A model generated the notes under the pieces. The model saw only the letters and a list, made by a program, of their open reading frames with translations. It was not told the DNA's origin and made no database searches. A DNA stretch of 64,000 nucleotides. It comes from Nocardia iowensis. GTDB taxonomy: Bacteria > Actinomycetota > Actinomycetes > Mycobacteriales > Mycobacteriaceae. The DNA lies in NCBI RefSeq assembly GCF_019222765.1, contig NZ_CP078145.1, positions 4,960,001 through 5,024,000 on the forward strand, read 5' to 3'. Numbering within the stretch: position 1 is the first letter of the stretch; each line of letters starts with the position of its first letter. This document shows, in pieces, positions 7,761-17,413 of the stretch. The position numbers were made by a program, and so were the translations under genes.

Positions 7761-9173
7761 ATGAGCGAATTCGGGATGACCATCGAAGGCGACCACGTCA
7801 TCGGCCACCGCATGTTCGAAGTTGTCGATCCGGCAACCGGCGAAGTGTTCGCCCAGGCTCCGGAGTGCTCGCCCGCGCAACTCGACGCCGCAATGCACAG
7901 CGCGCTGTCCGCGTTCACCGACTGGGCGGCCGACGACGACCGACGACGCGAGGTGCTCGACTCCGCGGCCGCGGCGGTACTCGCCGCCGCCGATCCGCTG
8001 GCCGAGCTGCTCACCGCCGAGCAAGGCAAACCACTGGCCGACTCGCGACGCGAAATTGCCAGTGCGGCACTGTGGTTGCGGTACTTCGCGCAACTGGAGC
8101 TGGCTCCGGAGATCGTGCGCAACGGCAAGCACAGCCATGCGCGGATCTATCGCAGAGCGCTCGGTGTGGTCGCCGCGATCACGCCGTGGAATTTCCCGAT
8201 CGCACTCGCCATGTGGAAGATCGCACCCGCCCTGCGCGCGGGCAACACGATGCTGCTCAAACCGTCACCGTGCACACCGCTGTCGTCGCTCGAGCTCGGC
8301 CGAATTCTGGCCGGTGTCCTGCCTGCCGGTGTCCTGAACGTCGTTTCCGGGACCGATCCGCTCGGCGCGGCGATCACCGCACACCCGACTCCCCGCAAGA
8401 TCAGCTTCACCGGATCCATCTCGACCGGTCGGCTCGTCGGAGTAGCTGCCGCACAGGCACTGAAGCCCGCGACGCTGGAACTCGGCGGAAATGATCCGGC
8501 AATCCTCCTTGACGACGTCGTCCCCGCCGAGGTGGCCGAAGCATTGTTCTGGGCCGCGTTCGGCAACAACGGGCAGACCTGCTTCGCCGTCAAGCGGGTC
8601 TACGTTCCCGATGCGCTGCACGACGAGGTCGCCGACGCGCTCATCGAGATCGCCGGTCGCGTCCGGGTCGGCGACGGTAGGCAGCCCGGCGTCCAACTCG
8701 GACCGCTGATCAACGGGCACCAACTCGACCGGGTCCGCGGATTGGTCGCCGATGCCGTGCGGCACGGCGCGACCGCCACGGCAGGCAAACAGGCCGTCGG
8801 CCCACCCGGATTCTTCTGCGCGCCAACCATCGTTACCGACGTGACCGACGGCATCCGCTTGGTCGATGACGAACAGTTCGGACCCGCTCTGCCGATCATT
8901 CGCTATCACGACCTGGACGACGCCGTCGCTCGCGCCGATAACGGCAGGTACGGTCTCACCGCGTCCGTGTGGTCCGGCGACCCCGAATGGGCGCACTCGA
9001 TTGCCACCCGGCTCGATTGCGGGCAGGTGTCGATCAACGCCCACGGTGGCGCGGTCCGGCCGCACCTCCCCTTCGGCGGGCACAAGTACAGCGGTATCGG
9101 TGTAGAGAACGGCATCTGGGGCCTGCACGAATTCACCTCGATGCAGGTCATCTCCGGCCCCAGCGGAACTTGA
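7761..9173 (+). CDS. NAD(P)+-dependent aldehyde dehydrogenase
   Basis: A 470-aa enzyme of the ALDH superfamily. TPWNFPIALAMWKIAPALRAG (starting near residue 141) contains Asn144, which stabilises the thiohemiacetal. Glu240 lies in ELGGNDP and the catalytic Cys274 in GNNGQTC. The C terminus has PHLPFGGHKYSGIG. It is closest in style to betaine-aldehyde and succinate-semialdehyde type dehydrogenases and oxidises an aldehyde to an acid. The start is put at the ATG at 7761 because the family alignment begins about ten residues later, although the open frame extends to 7500 and the ribosome site is weak. It is divergent from the P450 operon and lies near a reductase-terminated NRPS that should release an aldehyde or alcohol, so a tailoring role is possible (inference). 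Confidence 0.9.
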   Translation: MSEFGMTIEGDHVIGHRMFEVVDPATGEVFAQAPECSPAQLDAAMHSALSAFTDWAADDDRRREVLDSAAAAVLAAADPLAELLTAEQGKPLADSRREIASAALWLRYFAQLELAPEIVRNGKHSHARIYRRALGVVAAITPWNFPIALAMWKIAPALRAGNTMLLKPSPCTPLSSLELGRILAGVLPAGVLNVVSGTDPLGAAITAHPTPRKISFTGSISTGRLVGVAAAQALKPATLELGGNDPAILLDDVVPAEVAEALFWAAFGNNGQTCFAVKRVYVPDALHDEVADALIEIAGRVRVGDGRQPGVQLGPLINGHQLDRVRGLVADAVRHGATATAGKQAVGPPGFFCAPTIVTDVTDGIRLVDDEQFGPALPIIRYHDLDDAVARADNGRYGLTASVWSGDPEWAHSIATRLDCGQVSINAHGGAVRPHLPFGGHKYSGIGVENGIWGLHEFTSMQVISGPSGT

Positions 9174-9523
9174 TGGGTAGCTGCCGAGTCAGCACCATGT
9201 TGTTGTTGGTTCTTTTCCGCAACCGCCCGACCCTCCGCTGGCCACTTCGGTACGGATCCGATGGTGGTCAGTTCGACAGCGCCGACAAACCTCGCATAAC
9301 GCCTGGCCTACAGCACTTTTAGGCTGGTCTGTGAGCACAATCACTTTCGGCTCATCGACAGTCGGCTTCGCGCCGACTACCTCGACCGATCGTGCCGAGA
9401 CACGGTAGTTACCGCCGATTCTTCAACGACTCCGCGAACTGAGTGATTGCTGATAGTTTGCCGAAGTTACTTCCACTTGATAATTTCGCCCCGTCAGGCA
9501 GTTCGAAAGATTGGGGATTATCC
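9174..9523. other. Non-coding gap with a possible terminator hairpin and a promoter
   Basis: There is no convincing gene in this 350-bp stretch. AGTCGGC (9360-9366) and GCCGACT (9372-9378) form a perfect 7-bp stem around a five-base loop, which could end the aldehyde dehydrogenase transcript, although no T-run follows. The right part is AT-richer and ends in a GGGG ribosome site seven bases before the GTG at 9524, so it probably holds the promoter of the glycine-zipper gene. Confidence 0.4.
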
Positions 9524-10264
9524 GTGCATACAAGAACTTCCAAGCTCATGGTCGCGCTCGTCGCCACAGCCGTGCCAGTCGCCACCGGTTCGCTGATACC
9601 CGCTGGGGCCGCGGTCGCCTCGCCTGGCTACGCACCGGTAACCGTCGCCGCGGCCGAATTCGCACCCGAAGACGCTCAGCGCCAACTCATTACGCAGCTT
9701 TTCGGCGAGCCGATACCGGCCGCATCCGCTAGTTCCACCACCACCACCACCGACGACGCCCAACCGGTGGCCGCGACTCCGGTAGCCCAACGTCCGATCG
9801 GTGGCTTGCCCGACTACCCCGCCCACGTGTTTCCCAGCGCCGAAGCAGGCGCCATCATCGGCGGCCTGACCGGCGGGGCGATCGGCGGCGTGGCCGGAAC
9901 CGCATTCGGATTGGGCCTAGGCTGCGTGGCCGGACTTCCGTTCCTGATCGTCGGCTGCCCGGTCGGCGCGATCCTCGGCGCCACAATCGGTTTCGCTGTC
10001 GGCACTACTGTCGGCGCGGTGTCCGGCGTCGTGCTCGGGACATCGGACGGAATCGCCCGTCAGTTGCCACCGCCGACCACCACCGATTCCGCCACGGCTC
10101 CCACTGCCGCACAAGCCATCCCCGACACGCAAACCGCACTACCGAGCACGACGGACTTCCCCGCACCTGAAGCCGACGTCATCGAGACGGGAATACAGCA
10201 AATCCAGGCGGGCCTGCAACAGGCCGCGCACGCCATCGGCATCCCGCAGCCCGCTGCCGGATAG
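9524..10264 (+). CDS. Secreted glycine-zipper protein, function unknown
   Basis: A 246-aa exported protein. A signal peptide covers roughly residues 1-33 (basic start, ALVATAVPVATG core, AxA-type end AVASPG). A Thr/Ala/Pro-rich low-complexity segment follows (66-90). Residues 108-172 form a glycine zipper of small residues at regular spacing (GAIIGGLTGGAIGGVAG, then GAILGATIGFAVGTTVGAV), interrupted by two Cys. The tail is again Pro/Thr/Ala-rich. Such segments can insert in or associate with membranes, but no function can be assigned. The start is GTG at 9524, with GGGG seven bases upstream and the signal peptide beginning there; the open frame continues back to 9443. Proteins of this look are common in Nocardia-like genomes (from memory). 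A link to the NRPS genes is not shown. Confidence 0.72.
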   Translation: MHTRTSKLMVALVATAVPVATGSLIPAGAAVASPGYAPVTVAAAEFAPEDAQRQLITQLFGEPIPAASASSTTTTTDDAQPVAATPVAQRPIGGLPDYPAHVFPSAEAGAIIGGLTGGAIGGVAGTAFGLGLGCVAGLPFLIVGCPVGAILGATIGFAVGTTVGAVSGVVLGTSDGIARQLPPPTTTDSATAPTAAQAIPDTQTALPSTTDFPAPEADVIETGIQQIQAGLQQAAHAIGIPQPAAG

Positions 10265-10283
10265 CATGCCGAGGATGCGGGAT

Positions 10284-10323
10284 AAGGCTCGTCTCCCTGC
10301 CGCACAGCCCGGAGACGAGCCTT
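10284..10323. terminator. Bidirectional terminator, perfect 13-bp stem
   Basis: AAGGCTCGTCTCC (10284-10296) pairs perfectly with GGAGACGAGCCTT (10311-10323) around a 14-base loop. It lies between two convergent genes that stop at 10264 (plus) and 10365 (minus), so it can serve both strands. This is the strongest hairpin noticed in the window. Confidence 0.85.
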
Positions 10324-10364
10324 CTCAGTGCGCACCACCACTACCCCCGGATGCTCGTCGATCG

Positions 10365-13300
10365 CTATTCGCGGGAAGTCCCGATCGGCGTGGGCAGGAA
10401 TCCTGATTCCATGAAGGCACCGATGTAGGTGTCGAGCACGTTCTCATCGATCGGTGGACAGGAGATCGCGCTCTCGGCGAGCGCCCGTCGCGTGTTGGTG
10501 CTGTCCAGCACGACGTCGGCCGCGCCGCCTGTGTAGTTGCTGCCGAGCAGGGCCGCACGAACCAAGGAGTCGTCACCTGCCAGGTAGCGCGTGTGGGCTT
10601 CGTCGGCGAGCCGCTGTTGGACCTTGTCGAGTGACTCGGTCTCGATAGCTAGACCGTGTTTACGTAGGCAGTCGAAGATGTCGCGGATCGCTACCGGTTC
10701 GTCGTTCACCAAGTGGTATTCGATACCGGCCGCGGGACCGATGGAAATCTCCACAATGGCGCGGGCCACGTAATTCACCGGAACGAGCGAGATCGTCGCG
10801 GCCCCGACCTCGGGTGCGACACCGAGGATCACCGCCGCGCGGATCATGTTCCAGAACGAGTCGTCGGCACTGTTGATACCGAGCCGAAGGTCGCCGGAAA
10901 CCAGCCCGGGCCGGTAGATCCGGACGGGTACACCGCGCTCGCCCGCGTGCCGGACCAGTTGCTCGGCGGCCCATTTGCTCGCCACGTACCCCTGCGCGGG
11001 CAACTCGTCCGCAGTGATTCGGGTGGTCTCGCGGACCACGGCGCCGGGGCGCACGGTGGCGATCACGGTGTTGGCGGTGGAGACGAAATGTACGGGCTTG
11101 ATCCGCCGAGTTGTCGCGAGCCGCAACACTTCCCGGGTCCCCCCGACATTGGCGGCCCGTAACCGGGAATACGGCTCGAGGTGATTGACCTTGGCGCCGT
11201 TGTGGTAGATCGCGTCGATGCGATCGGCGAGCCACGCATGGGCGACGGCGGACAGCCCGAACGACGGTGCGGCGAGATCGCCTGGCACGGCGACGATCCG
11301 GGCCTCCAGCGCGTCGTCCCACAGCTGGTAGCGCCGCAAGGCACGGTGGATCCGGTCGCGGCCCTGACGGCCGTTGTCGGCACGGACCAGACACCAGACG
11401 AGGGCGTCGGTGCGATCGAGCAGTTCCCGCAGCAGGTATGCCCCCACGAAACCGGTCGCTCCGGTCAACAGCACGTCGCGCGCGGGTCCCTGGCGGCTCG
11501 GTGCGCGGCCCGCGGTCGAGATCTCCGGTCCGAGTACGGCATCGGCGGCGATCACGGCCGGGTCGTGCACCGGCGCGTCCTGACCGGCTATGCGAGCGGC
11601 GAGGCCGCGCACGGTGGCGGCGCTGAACAGCGTCGACACCGGAAGATCGACGCCGAGTCGGGTCGACAGCGCGTGTTGCAGGGTAAGAGTGAGCAATGAA
11701 GTGCCGCCCCGCGCGAAGAAGTCGTCGTCGGCACCGACCTGCTCGACACCGAGCACCTGCGCGAACACCTCCGCAATGGCCTCCTCGGTCGGTGTGGACG
11801 GCGGACGGAAGGCCGCGGCTTCGAACCTCGGGTCCGGCAACGCCTTCCGGTCCAGCTTGCCGACCGGGGTCAGCGGAAGCTCGTCGAGCACCACGATCGC
11901 GGCGGGCACCATGTGCCGTGGCAGTCTGCGCGCGGCGAACCCCGTCAGACGATCCGCGTCGAGCTGCCGTCCGGGTACCCCACGCACATAGGACACCAGA
12001 ACTGTTTCCCTCGAAGCGGTTTCGCGACCGACCGTGACTGCGAAGTCGACGTCTTCGTGGCCACCGAGCACCGCGTCGATTTCGCCGAGTTCGATACGGA
12101 AGCCACGGACCTTCACCTGGAAGTCCGACCGCCCGACGTACTTCAGGTCCCAGCGCGGTTGGGAAACAGCGTCGGCCGACTGTTCTGGCGGCACACACCG
12201 GCGCACCATGTCACCGGTCCGGAACATTCGCGCTCCCGGCTCGCCCCACGGATTGGCGAGGAACCGATCTGCCGTGAGCCCGGCCCGCTCGTGGTAGCCG
12301 CGGGCCAATGCCGCTCCGGCCAAATACAATTCGCCGGTGACACCGGGCGGCACCGGATTCAGCCGGGAATCCAGGACCACTGCGGACACACCGGGAACCG
12401 GTGTGCCGATGGTGATGTCACGTCCAGCGGTTTGCGCACCGAAGGTCGCGGCGATGGTGGCTTCGGTCGGTCCGTAGGCGTTGATGTAGCGGCGGCCCGG
12501 CTGCCACTTCGCCACCAGCTCCGGTGTCGTGATGTCACCGCCGACCAACCAAGTCCCGATCGGCACACCGGTCGGATCGATGGTGCTGAGCACCGCGGGG
12601 GTGACGCTGCCGTGCGTCACCCGCTCGTCGCGTAGCACCGCCGCCAGCTCGGGCCCGCCGATCACGGTCGGCGGCACGATGATCAAGGTAGCGCCGACCG
12701 ACAACGCGCACAGCCATTCCAATGCCGCCGGGTCGAAACTCGGCGAAATCGAGTGCAGCAGTCGATGTTGCGGCTCGAGGTTCAGAACACCCACCGCATG
12801 CTCGATCAATCCGGCCAATCCGGCATGGGTGACCGTGACGCCCTTCGGCACGCCCGTCGAACCGGAGGTGTAGATCAGATACGCCGGATTGTGCGGGCGC
12901 AGTGGCGCAATACGGTCGGCGTCGGTGATCGGCAGCGCCGACCGCTGCGCGCACAGCGCCGCCATGGCCGGATGGTCGACCACCAGCCAGGTGAGTTCGC
13001 CGGGCAGGTGGGCCACGTATTCGGCCGTAGTCAAGCCGATCACCGCCGCTGAATCGGTCACCATATGCCGCACCCGATCCACCGGATACGTCGGATCGAC
13101 GGGCACGTACGCACCACCGGCCCTGGCGACCGCCAGCACCGCTGACAACATTTCGTAGGAGCGCGGGAAGGACAGTGCAACAAGGGTTTCCGGCCCTACC
13201 CCGCGATCGATCAGCACGCGCGCCAGCTGTGCCGAATGATCGTCGAGTTCACCGTAGGTGATCGTTCGGCCGTGGTCGCGCACCGCGACCCGGTCACGCC

Positions 13301-16300
13301 CCCACCGCACACCACGCAGCAGCAGCTCCGGCATCAGCGCACCGGCCGTTGCCTCCACGGGACGAACCTCGGTGAGTGCGGCGTACTCGTCTTCGGCAAG
13401 CAGCGGAAGATCGCCCACCGGCGATTGCGGCCGGGCGACGATCTCTGCCAGCAACCGCGTGAACCGGTCCGTCATCGCCCGGATCGTGGCTTCGTCGAAC
13501 ACGTCTCGCGCAAAAGACACCTGCGCGGCCAATCCCGCGCCTGTCTCCCGGATAACCAGCGACAGATCGAACTTCTCGACGCGGGTCTCGAAATCGACTG
13601 CGGCGACGTGTAATCCGGGCAGCTCGAAGGTGGCTTCCGGCAGATTTTGGAACACCAACCCGACTTGGAACAGTGGATTTCGTGCCGTGGACCGATCCGG
13701 ATTCAGCAGCTCGACCAGCCGCTCGAACGGAATATCGGCATGCGCGAACGCGTCCAGATCGACGTCTCTGACCCGTTCGAGCAATTCCCCGAAATTCTCC
13801 TGCCCGCGGACCTTGGTGCGCAGCACCAGGGTGTTGACGAACATACCGATCACCGCATCGAGTTCGGGCTCGCCGCGCCCGGCCACCGCGGTGCCGACGA
13901 CGATGTCGTCGGTGCCCGACCAGCGGGCCAGAAATACGGCGAACGCGGTATGCAGCACCATGAACAATGTCGCATTCCGCGCACGGGCCAGCTCGCACAG
14001 ACCGCGATATACCTCGCCGTCGATCGAGAACAGCACCTGCCCACCTTCGAGCGACCGGGTGGCCGGTCGGGGCCGGTCGAAAGGCAGAGCGAGCTCATCG
14101 GGCAAGCCGGACAGCGTGGTGCGCCAGTAGTCGACCTGCCTGGAGATCAGGCTGTCCGGATCCGTCTCGGAACCCAGCACCTCCCGCTGCCAACGGCTGA
14201 AATCGGCGTACTGCACCACTAGCGGAACCCAATCCGGCTCCGCACCAACCGATCTAGCCGCGTAGGCCACCATCACATCGCGGGTCAACGGCCCCATCGA
14301 CCACCCGTCACTACAGATGTGGTGCGCAACGAACACCAGCACATGCTCGGTGACCACGCCGGTGTAGACGTGGAACAGACTGGCCCGCAACGGAACCTCG
14401 AATGCGACATCGAAGCCGGTGGTGGCTACCTCGGCAATCCGCGGCAGCACGGCAGCAGCGTCGACCGGCTCCGGCGTGAGGTCGATGACCGCTTGCTCGG
14501 CGGGCAGGATCGACTGATAGGGAACACCATTGTGCTGCGGGTAGAACGTCCGCAGCGTCTCGTGTCGCGCTATCACATCCCAAATGGCTTGTCGCAGTGC
14601 CGCTACGTTCAGAACGCCGGTCAGCCGCACCGCGACGGGAATGTTGTAGGCCGCCGAATCCCGATCGAACTGGTTGAGGAACCACATTCGCTGCTGTGCC
14701 ATCGACAGTGGAATTCGTTCCGGCCGAGGCTCGGCCACCAATGCTCGCCGCCCCGTCGCACCCAGGTGCCGTCCGACCTCGGCGGCCAGCGCGACCACTG
14801 TCGGCGCGGTGAACAGCAGCCGCGCGGGCACCCGTGCGTCCAATTCGGCGCCGAGCCGGGCCGCGACCTGGGTAGCCAACAGCGAGTTGCCGCCGAGTGC
14901 GAAGAAGTTGTCGTCCAAGCCGGTTCGGTCGACACCGAGCACGGCAGCGAACACGTCGGCGACCGTCTTCTCGATGGGATGTTCCGGCGCACGGAATACC
15001 GCGGTTTCGACTATCGGTGCGGGTAAAGCCTTGCGGTTCAACTTGCCGTGCGCGGTCAGCGGTAGCGCATCCATGACGACAACTGCCGACGGAACCATGT
15101 AGTCGGGCAACCTACTCGCCAGCTCGGTACGCACCTCCGCTACGTCTGAACGCCCGACTATATACGCGACGATCCGCTGGTCACCCGGAGTGTCCTCGCG
15201 GACGTCAACGGCGACTTGGCGGACCGATTCCAGGGCGAGTAAGGCGGTCTCGATCTCGCCGAGCTCGATGCGGAATCCGCGCACCTTCACTTGATCGTCG
15301 GCACGTCCCAGGTATCCGAGGTTGCCGTCGGAGTTCCACACGGCCAGGTCGCCGGAGCGGTACAGGCGGGATCCGTCGGCGGCGAAGGGGTTGGCCACGA
15401 ACCGTCCCGCCGTCAATCCCGCGTGGCCGAGGTAGCCACGAGCCAATTGCGCACCCCCGATATAGATCTCGCCCGGCACCCCCGCCGGGACCGGACGCAA
15501 CCGGTTGTCCAACACCAAGATCCGTAAACCGGTTAGCGCAGAACCGATTACGCTGCGCTCGGTTGCCACGACCCGGTGACAGGTTACGTGGACGGTCGTT
15601 TCGGTGATGCCGTACATGTTCACCAGGTGCGCTGCCGAGTCCCCGTGGCGGGCGCGCCAGTCGTCGAGTCGGCGAAATTCGAGTGCCTCACCGCCGAACA
15701 CGATGTACCGCAACGACAACGGGACGACATCCGCGCTCGCCGACGCTATCCGGTCCGCTTCGGCCAGCTGATAGAACGCCGAGGGAGTTTGGCTGAGCAC
15801 GGTTACCCGCTCGGTACGCAGCAACTCCAGGAACTGGTCGGCGGCTCGCGACGTGTCGTGGTCGACGACGACCAACGTGCCGCCGTGTAGCAGTGCACCC
15901 CAGAGTTCCCACACCGAGAAGTCGAACGCGTACGAATGGAACATCGTCCACACATCACGGTGATCGAAGCCGAACTGCGGCCGAGTGTTCGCGAACAACG
16001 CCACGACATTGTGGTGCGGGATCTGCACCCCCTTGGGACGCCCCGTCGAACCGGATGTGTAGATCACATAGGCGAGGTTCGCGGGGCGCAGCGGCGCCGA
16101 TCGGTCCTCATCGCCGACCGGCGAGCCGTCCATACCGGAGAGGTCGGTGCCGGTCGCCAAGATCGAGGGGGCTGCGGTCGGCAGGGTGATGCCCGGTCCC
16201 GTCACCACACACACCGGCTCGGCGTCGGCGAGCAAGTAGGCGATCCGGTCCGCCGGATACGCCGGGTCGACCGGCAGATACGCACCGCCCGCCTGCATCG

Positions 16301-17231
16301 TCGCAAGCAATGCGATTATCAGGTCCAGCGATCGGGGCAGTGCCACCGCCACCAGCTTCTCCGGGCCGACACCCATCGCTATCAGCTTGCGCGCCAACCT
16401 GTTCGCTCGAATGTCCAGTTCGCGATAGGTCAATGTTTCAGCGCCGAATTTGACCGCGATCGCGTCCGGGTATGCCGCCACTGCGCGGCCGAACAACTCG
16501 GCCAGTGTCTTTCCGGGATGAGTGGAGCGGGTGAACACTGTGGCGAAGAAGTCGGTGAGCGGTTTCGGCAGGTGGGGCCGGTCCGGTCGCAGACCGATCG
16601 CGGCCAACTCTGCTTGTGTCACACTCACGGCGTCGACCGAGTGTGCGGCGGCGGCGGTCACATAGGCGATGTCGTCCTCCCGGATCGGACGCAAGCGATC
16701 CGCGTACGTCACCGGCTCGCCGGACAATTGGGCGAGTTCGCGTCGCACGCCGGGATCATCGATTCGCAGCCACTCGATCGAATCACGCAGCGTCCGAAGT
16801 GTATTCGGTTCGAAGCCGGGCCATGACGCCGCGACAGTGAGGCCGAAGACCGGTTTCACTTCGGACAGCAGGCGCTCAGCCTGCCGCGCGGGTGCATTCG
16901 CGTCGATCACGACGAACCCCGCACCGGTCTTCGCCACCGCCCACATCGCCGACACCGCCTCGATCGACGACTCGATGACCACCGCGACAAGAGCCCCCGC
17001 ACCGATGTTGCGCCCGATCAGGAACCGCGCCAACCGCGACGACAGCTCGTCGAGCTCGCGATAGCTGAGCGAAGCCCCGCCGAACGCTACAGCCGTACCG
17101 TCGGGATCGGCCTCCGCTGCCACCGCCAGCAACCGCGGCAAGGTGGTCACCCCGGACCGTCGCGTACGCACTGGGCGCGTCCGTCCCGTATCCCGTACCG
17201 ACCCAGTCTCAACGGACGCCATAGCCCTCAC
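10365..17231 (-). CDS. NRPS, degenerate A remnant-A-PCP-C-A-PCP-thioester reductase
   Basis: A 2288-aa two-module NRPS. Residues ~25-200 are a truncated, degenerate adenylation domain. A full A domain follows (~235-735) with [20 protein letters not shown] and NMYGITETT; its specificity residues read DFWSVGMVHK, close to the Thr code. A carrier (GGNSLLA, ~750-815) precedes a C domain (~838-1280, HHICSDG). The second A domain (~1297-1800) gives DPLSLGAIAK by eye, with no confident substrate, and has about 20 extra residues between A7 and A8. Its carrier reads GGTSLL. The end (~1917-2288) is a reductase: TGATGFVGAYLLRELL, NVGGTREVL and YVASK. The expected product is a Thr-X dipeptide aldehyde or, after a second reduction, alcohol. 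The GTG at 17231 has GGGGAG six bases upstream. The product and its link to the nine-module line are unknown. Confidence 0.93.
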   Translation of the reverse strand: MRAMASVETGSVRDTGRTRPVRTRRSGVTTLPRLLAVAAEADPDGTAVAFGGASLSYRELDELSSRLARFLIGRNIGAGALVAVVIESSIEAVSAMWAVAKTGAGFVVIDANAPARQAERLLSEVKPVFGLTVAASWPGFEPNTLRTLRDSIEWLRIDDPGVRRELAQLSGEPVTYADRLRPIREDDIAYVTAAAAHSVDAVSVTQAELAAIGLRPDRPHLPKPLTDFFATVFTRSTHPGKTLAELFGRAVAAYPDAIAVKFGAETLTYRELDIRANRLARKLIAMGVGPEKLVAVALPRSLDLIIALLATMQAGGAYLPVDPAYPADRIAYLLADAEPVCVVTGPGITLPTAAPSILATGTDLSGMDGSPVGDEDRSAPLRPANLAYVIYTSGSTGRPKGVQIPHHNVVALFANTRPQFGFDHRDVWTMFHSYAFDFSVWELWGALLHGGTLVVVDHDTSRAADQFLELLRTERVTVLSQTPSAFYQLAEADRIASASADVVPLSLRYIVFGGEALEFRRLDDWRARHGDSAAHLVNMYGITETTVHVTCHRVVATERSVIGSALTGLRILVLDNRLRPVPAGVPGEIYIGGAQLARGYLGHAGLTAGRFVANPFAADGSRLYRSGDLAVWNSDGNLGYLGRADDQVKVRGFRIELGEIETALLALESVRQVAVDVREDTPGDQRIVAYIVGRSDVAEVRTELASRLPDYMVPSAVVVMDALPLTAHGKLNRKALPAPIVETAVFRAPEHPIEKTVADVFAAVLGVDRTGLDDNFFALGGNSLLATQVAARLGAELDARVPARLLFTAPTVVALAAEVGRHLGATGRRALVAEPRPERIPLSMAQQRMWFLNQFDRDSAAYNIPVAVRLTGVLNVAALRQAIWDVIARHETLRTFYPQHNGVPYQSILPAEQAVIDLTPEPVDAAAVLPRIAEVATTGFDVAFEVPLRASLFHVYTGVVTEHVLVFVAHHICSDGWSMGPLTRDVMVAYAARSVGAEPDWVPLVVQYADFSRWQREVLGSETDPDSLISRQVDYWRTTLSGLPDELALPFDRPRPATRSLEGGQVLFSIDGEVYRGLCELARARNATLFMVLHTAFAVFLARWSGTDDIVVGTAVAGRGEPELDAVIGMFVNTLVLRTKVRGQENFGELLERVRDVDLDAFAHADIPFERLVELLNPDRSTARNPLFQVGLVFQNLPEATFELPGLHVAAVDFETRVEKFDLSLVIRETGAGLAAQVSFARDVFDEATIRAMTDRFTRLLAEIVARPQSPVGDLPLLAEDEYAALTEVRPVEATAGALMPELLLRGVRWGRDRVAVRDHGRTITYGELDDHSAQLARVLIDRGVGPETLVALSFPRSYEMLSAVLAVARAGGAYVPVDPTYPVDRVRHMVTDSAAVIGLTTAEYVAHLPGELTWLVVDHPAMAALCAQRSALPITDADRIAPLRPHNPAYLIYTSGSTGVPKGVTVTHAGLAGLIEHAVGVLNLEPQHRLLHSISPSFDPAALEWLCALSVGATLIIVPPTVIGGPELAAVLRDERVTHGSVTPAVLSTIDPTGVPIGTWLVGGDITTPELVAKWQPGRRYINAYGPTEATIAATFGAQTAGRDITIGTPVPGVSAVVLDSRLNPVPPGVTGELYLAGAALARGYHERAGLTADRFLANPWGEPGARMFRTGDMVRRCVPPEQSADAVSQPRWDLKYVGRSDFQVKVRGFRIELGEIDAVLGGHEDVDFAVTVGRETASRETVLVSYVRGVPGRQLDADRLTGFAARRLPRHMVPAAIVVLDELPLTPVGKLDRKALPDPRFEAAAFRPPSTPTEEAIAEVFAQVLGVEQVGADDDFFARGGTSLLTLTLQHALSTRLGVDLPVSTLFSAATVRGLAARIAGQDAPVHDPAVIAADAVLGPEISTAGRAPSRQGPARDVLLTGATGFVGAYLLRELLDRTDALVWCLVRADNGRQGRDRIHRALRRYQLWDDALEARIVAVPGDLAAPSFGLSAVAHAWLADRIDAIYHNGAKVNHLEPYSRLRAANVGGTREVLRLATTRRIKPVHFVSTANTVIATVRPGAVVRETTRITADELPAQGYVASKWAAEQLVRHAGERGVPVRIYRPGLVSGDLRLGINSADDSFWNMIRAAVILGVAPEVGAATISLVPVNYVARAIVEISIGPAAGIEYHLVNDEPVAIRDIFDCLRKHGLAIETESLDKVQQRLADEAHTRYLAGDDSLVRAALLGSNYTGGAADVVLDSTNTRRALAESAISCPPIDENVLDTYIGAFMESGFLPTPIGTSRE
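16590..17160 (-). other. Degenerate adenylation-domain remnant inside the NRPS N terminus
   Basis: Residues ~25-215 of the 2288-aa NRPS align with the first third of an A domain: LSYRELDELSSRLARFLIG, an A2-like KTGAGFVVIDANAPA, then the A3 position. Where the AMP-binding loop [12 protein letters not shown] should be, the sequence reads VTAAAAHSVDAVSVTQAEL. Motifs A4-A10 are missing, and a complete A domain starts about 30 residues later. It cannot adenylate; it may be a relic or a structural or docking segment. Confidence 0.75.
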
Positions 17232-17290
17232 ATCGCTCTCCCCTGCACATCGATTACGTCCGCAGATCGCTCACCGCCCGCCAGCACTAT

Positions 17291-17304
17291 TGGTCAACTG
17301 ACCA
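17291..17304. promoter_or_regulatory. Operator-like palindrome TGGTCA-AC-TGACCA
   Basis: A perfect inverted repeat of six bases with a two-base spacer, 60 bp upstream of the GTG of the reductase NRPS. This is the form of a TetR or MarR-type operator. The half-site TGGTCA recurs at 55915-55920, upstream of the SARP gene. Confidence 0.5.
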
Positions 17305-17413
17305 GTTTGTGACACATCGGCTTTCCCGAGTCCGCGACCGCACCGTCGCCACCCGCCGGATTCTTATCACGAACCGGACGGCTGGACTCCGCACCGAGCC
17401 TTCCATCTGAAAG

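Noticed and set aside
9360..9378. 7-bp hairpin after the aldehyde dehydrogenase as a firm terminator
   Set aside because: It lies nearly 190 bp after the stop and has no T-run, so it is reported only as a possibility within the gap.
10365..17231. The reductase NRPS as the last subunit of the nine-module line
   Set aside because: It starts with its own A domain instead of a C domain, and the nine-module line already ends in a thioesterase.
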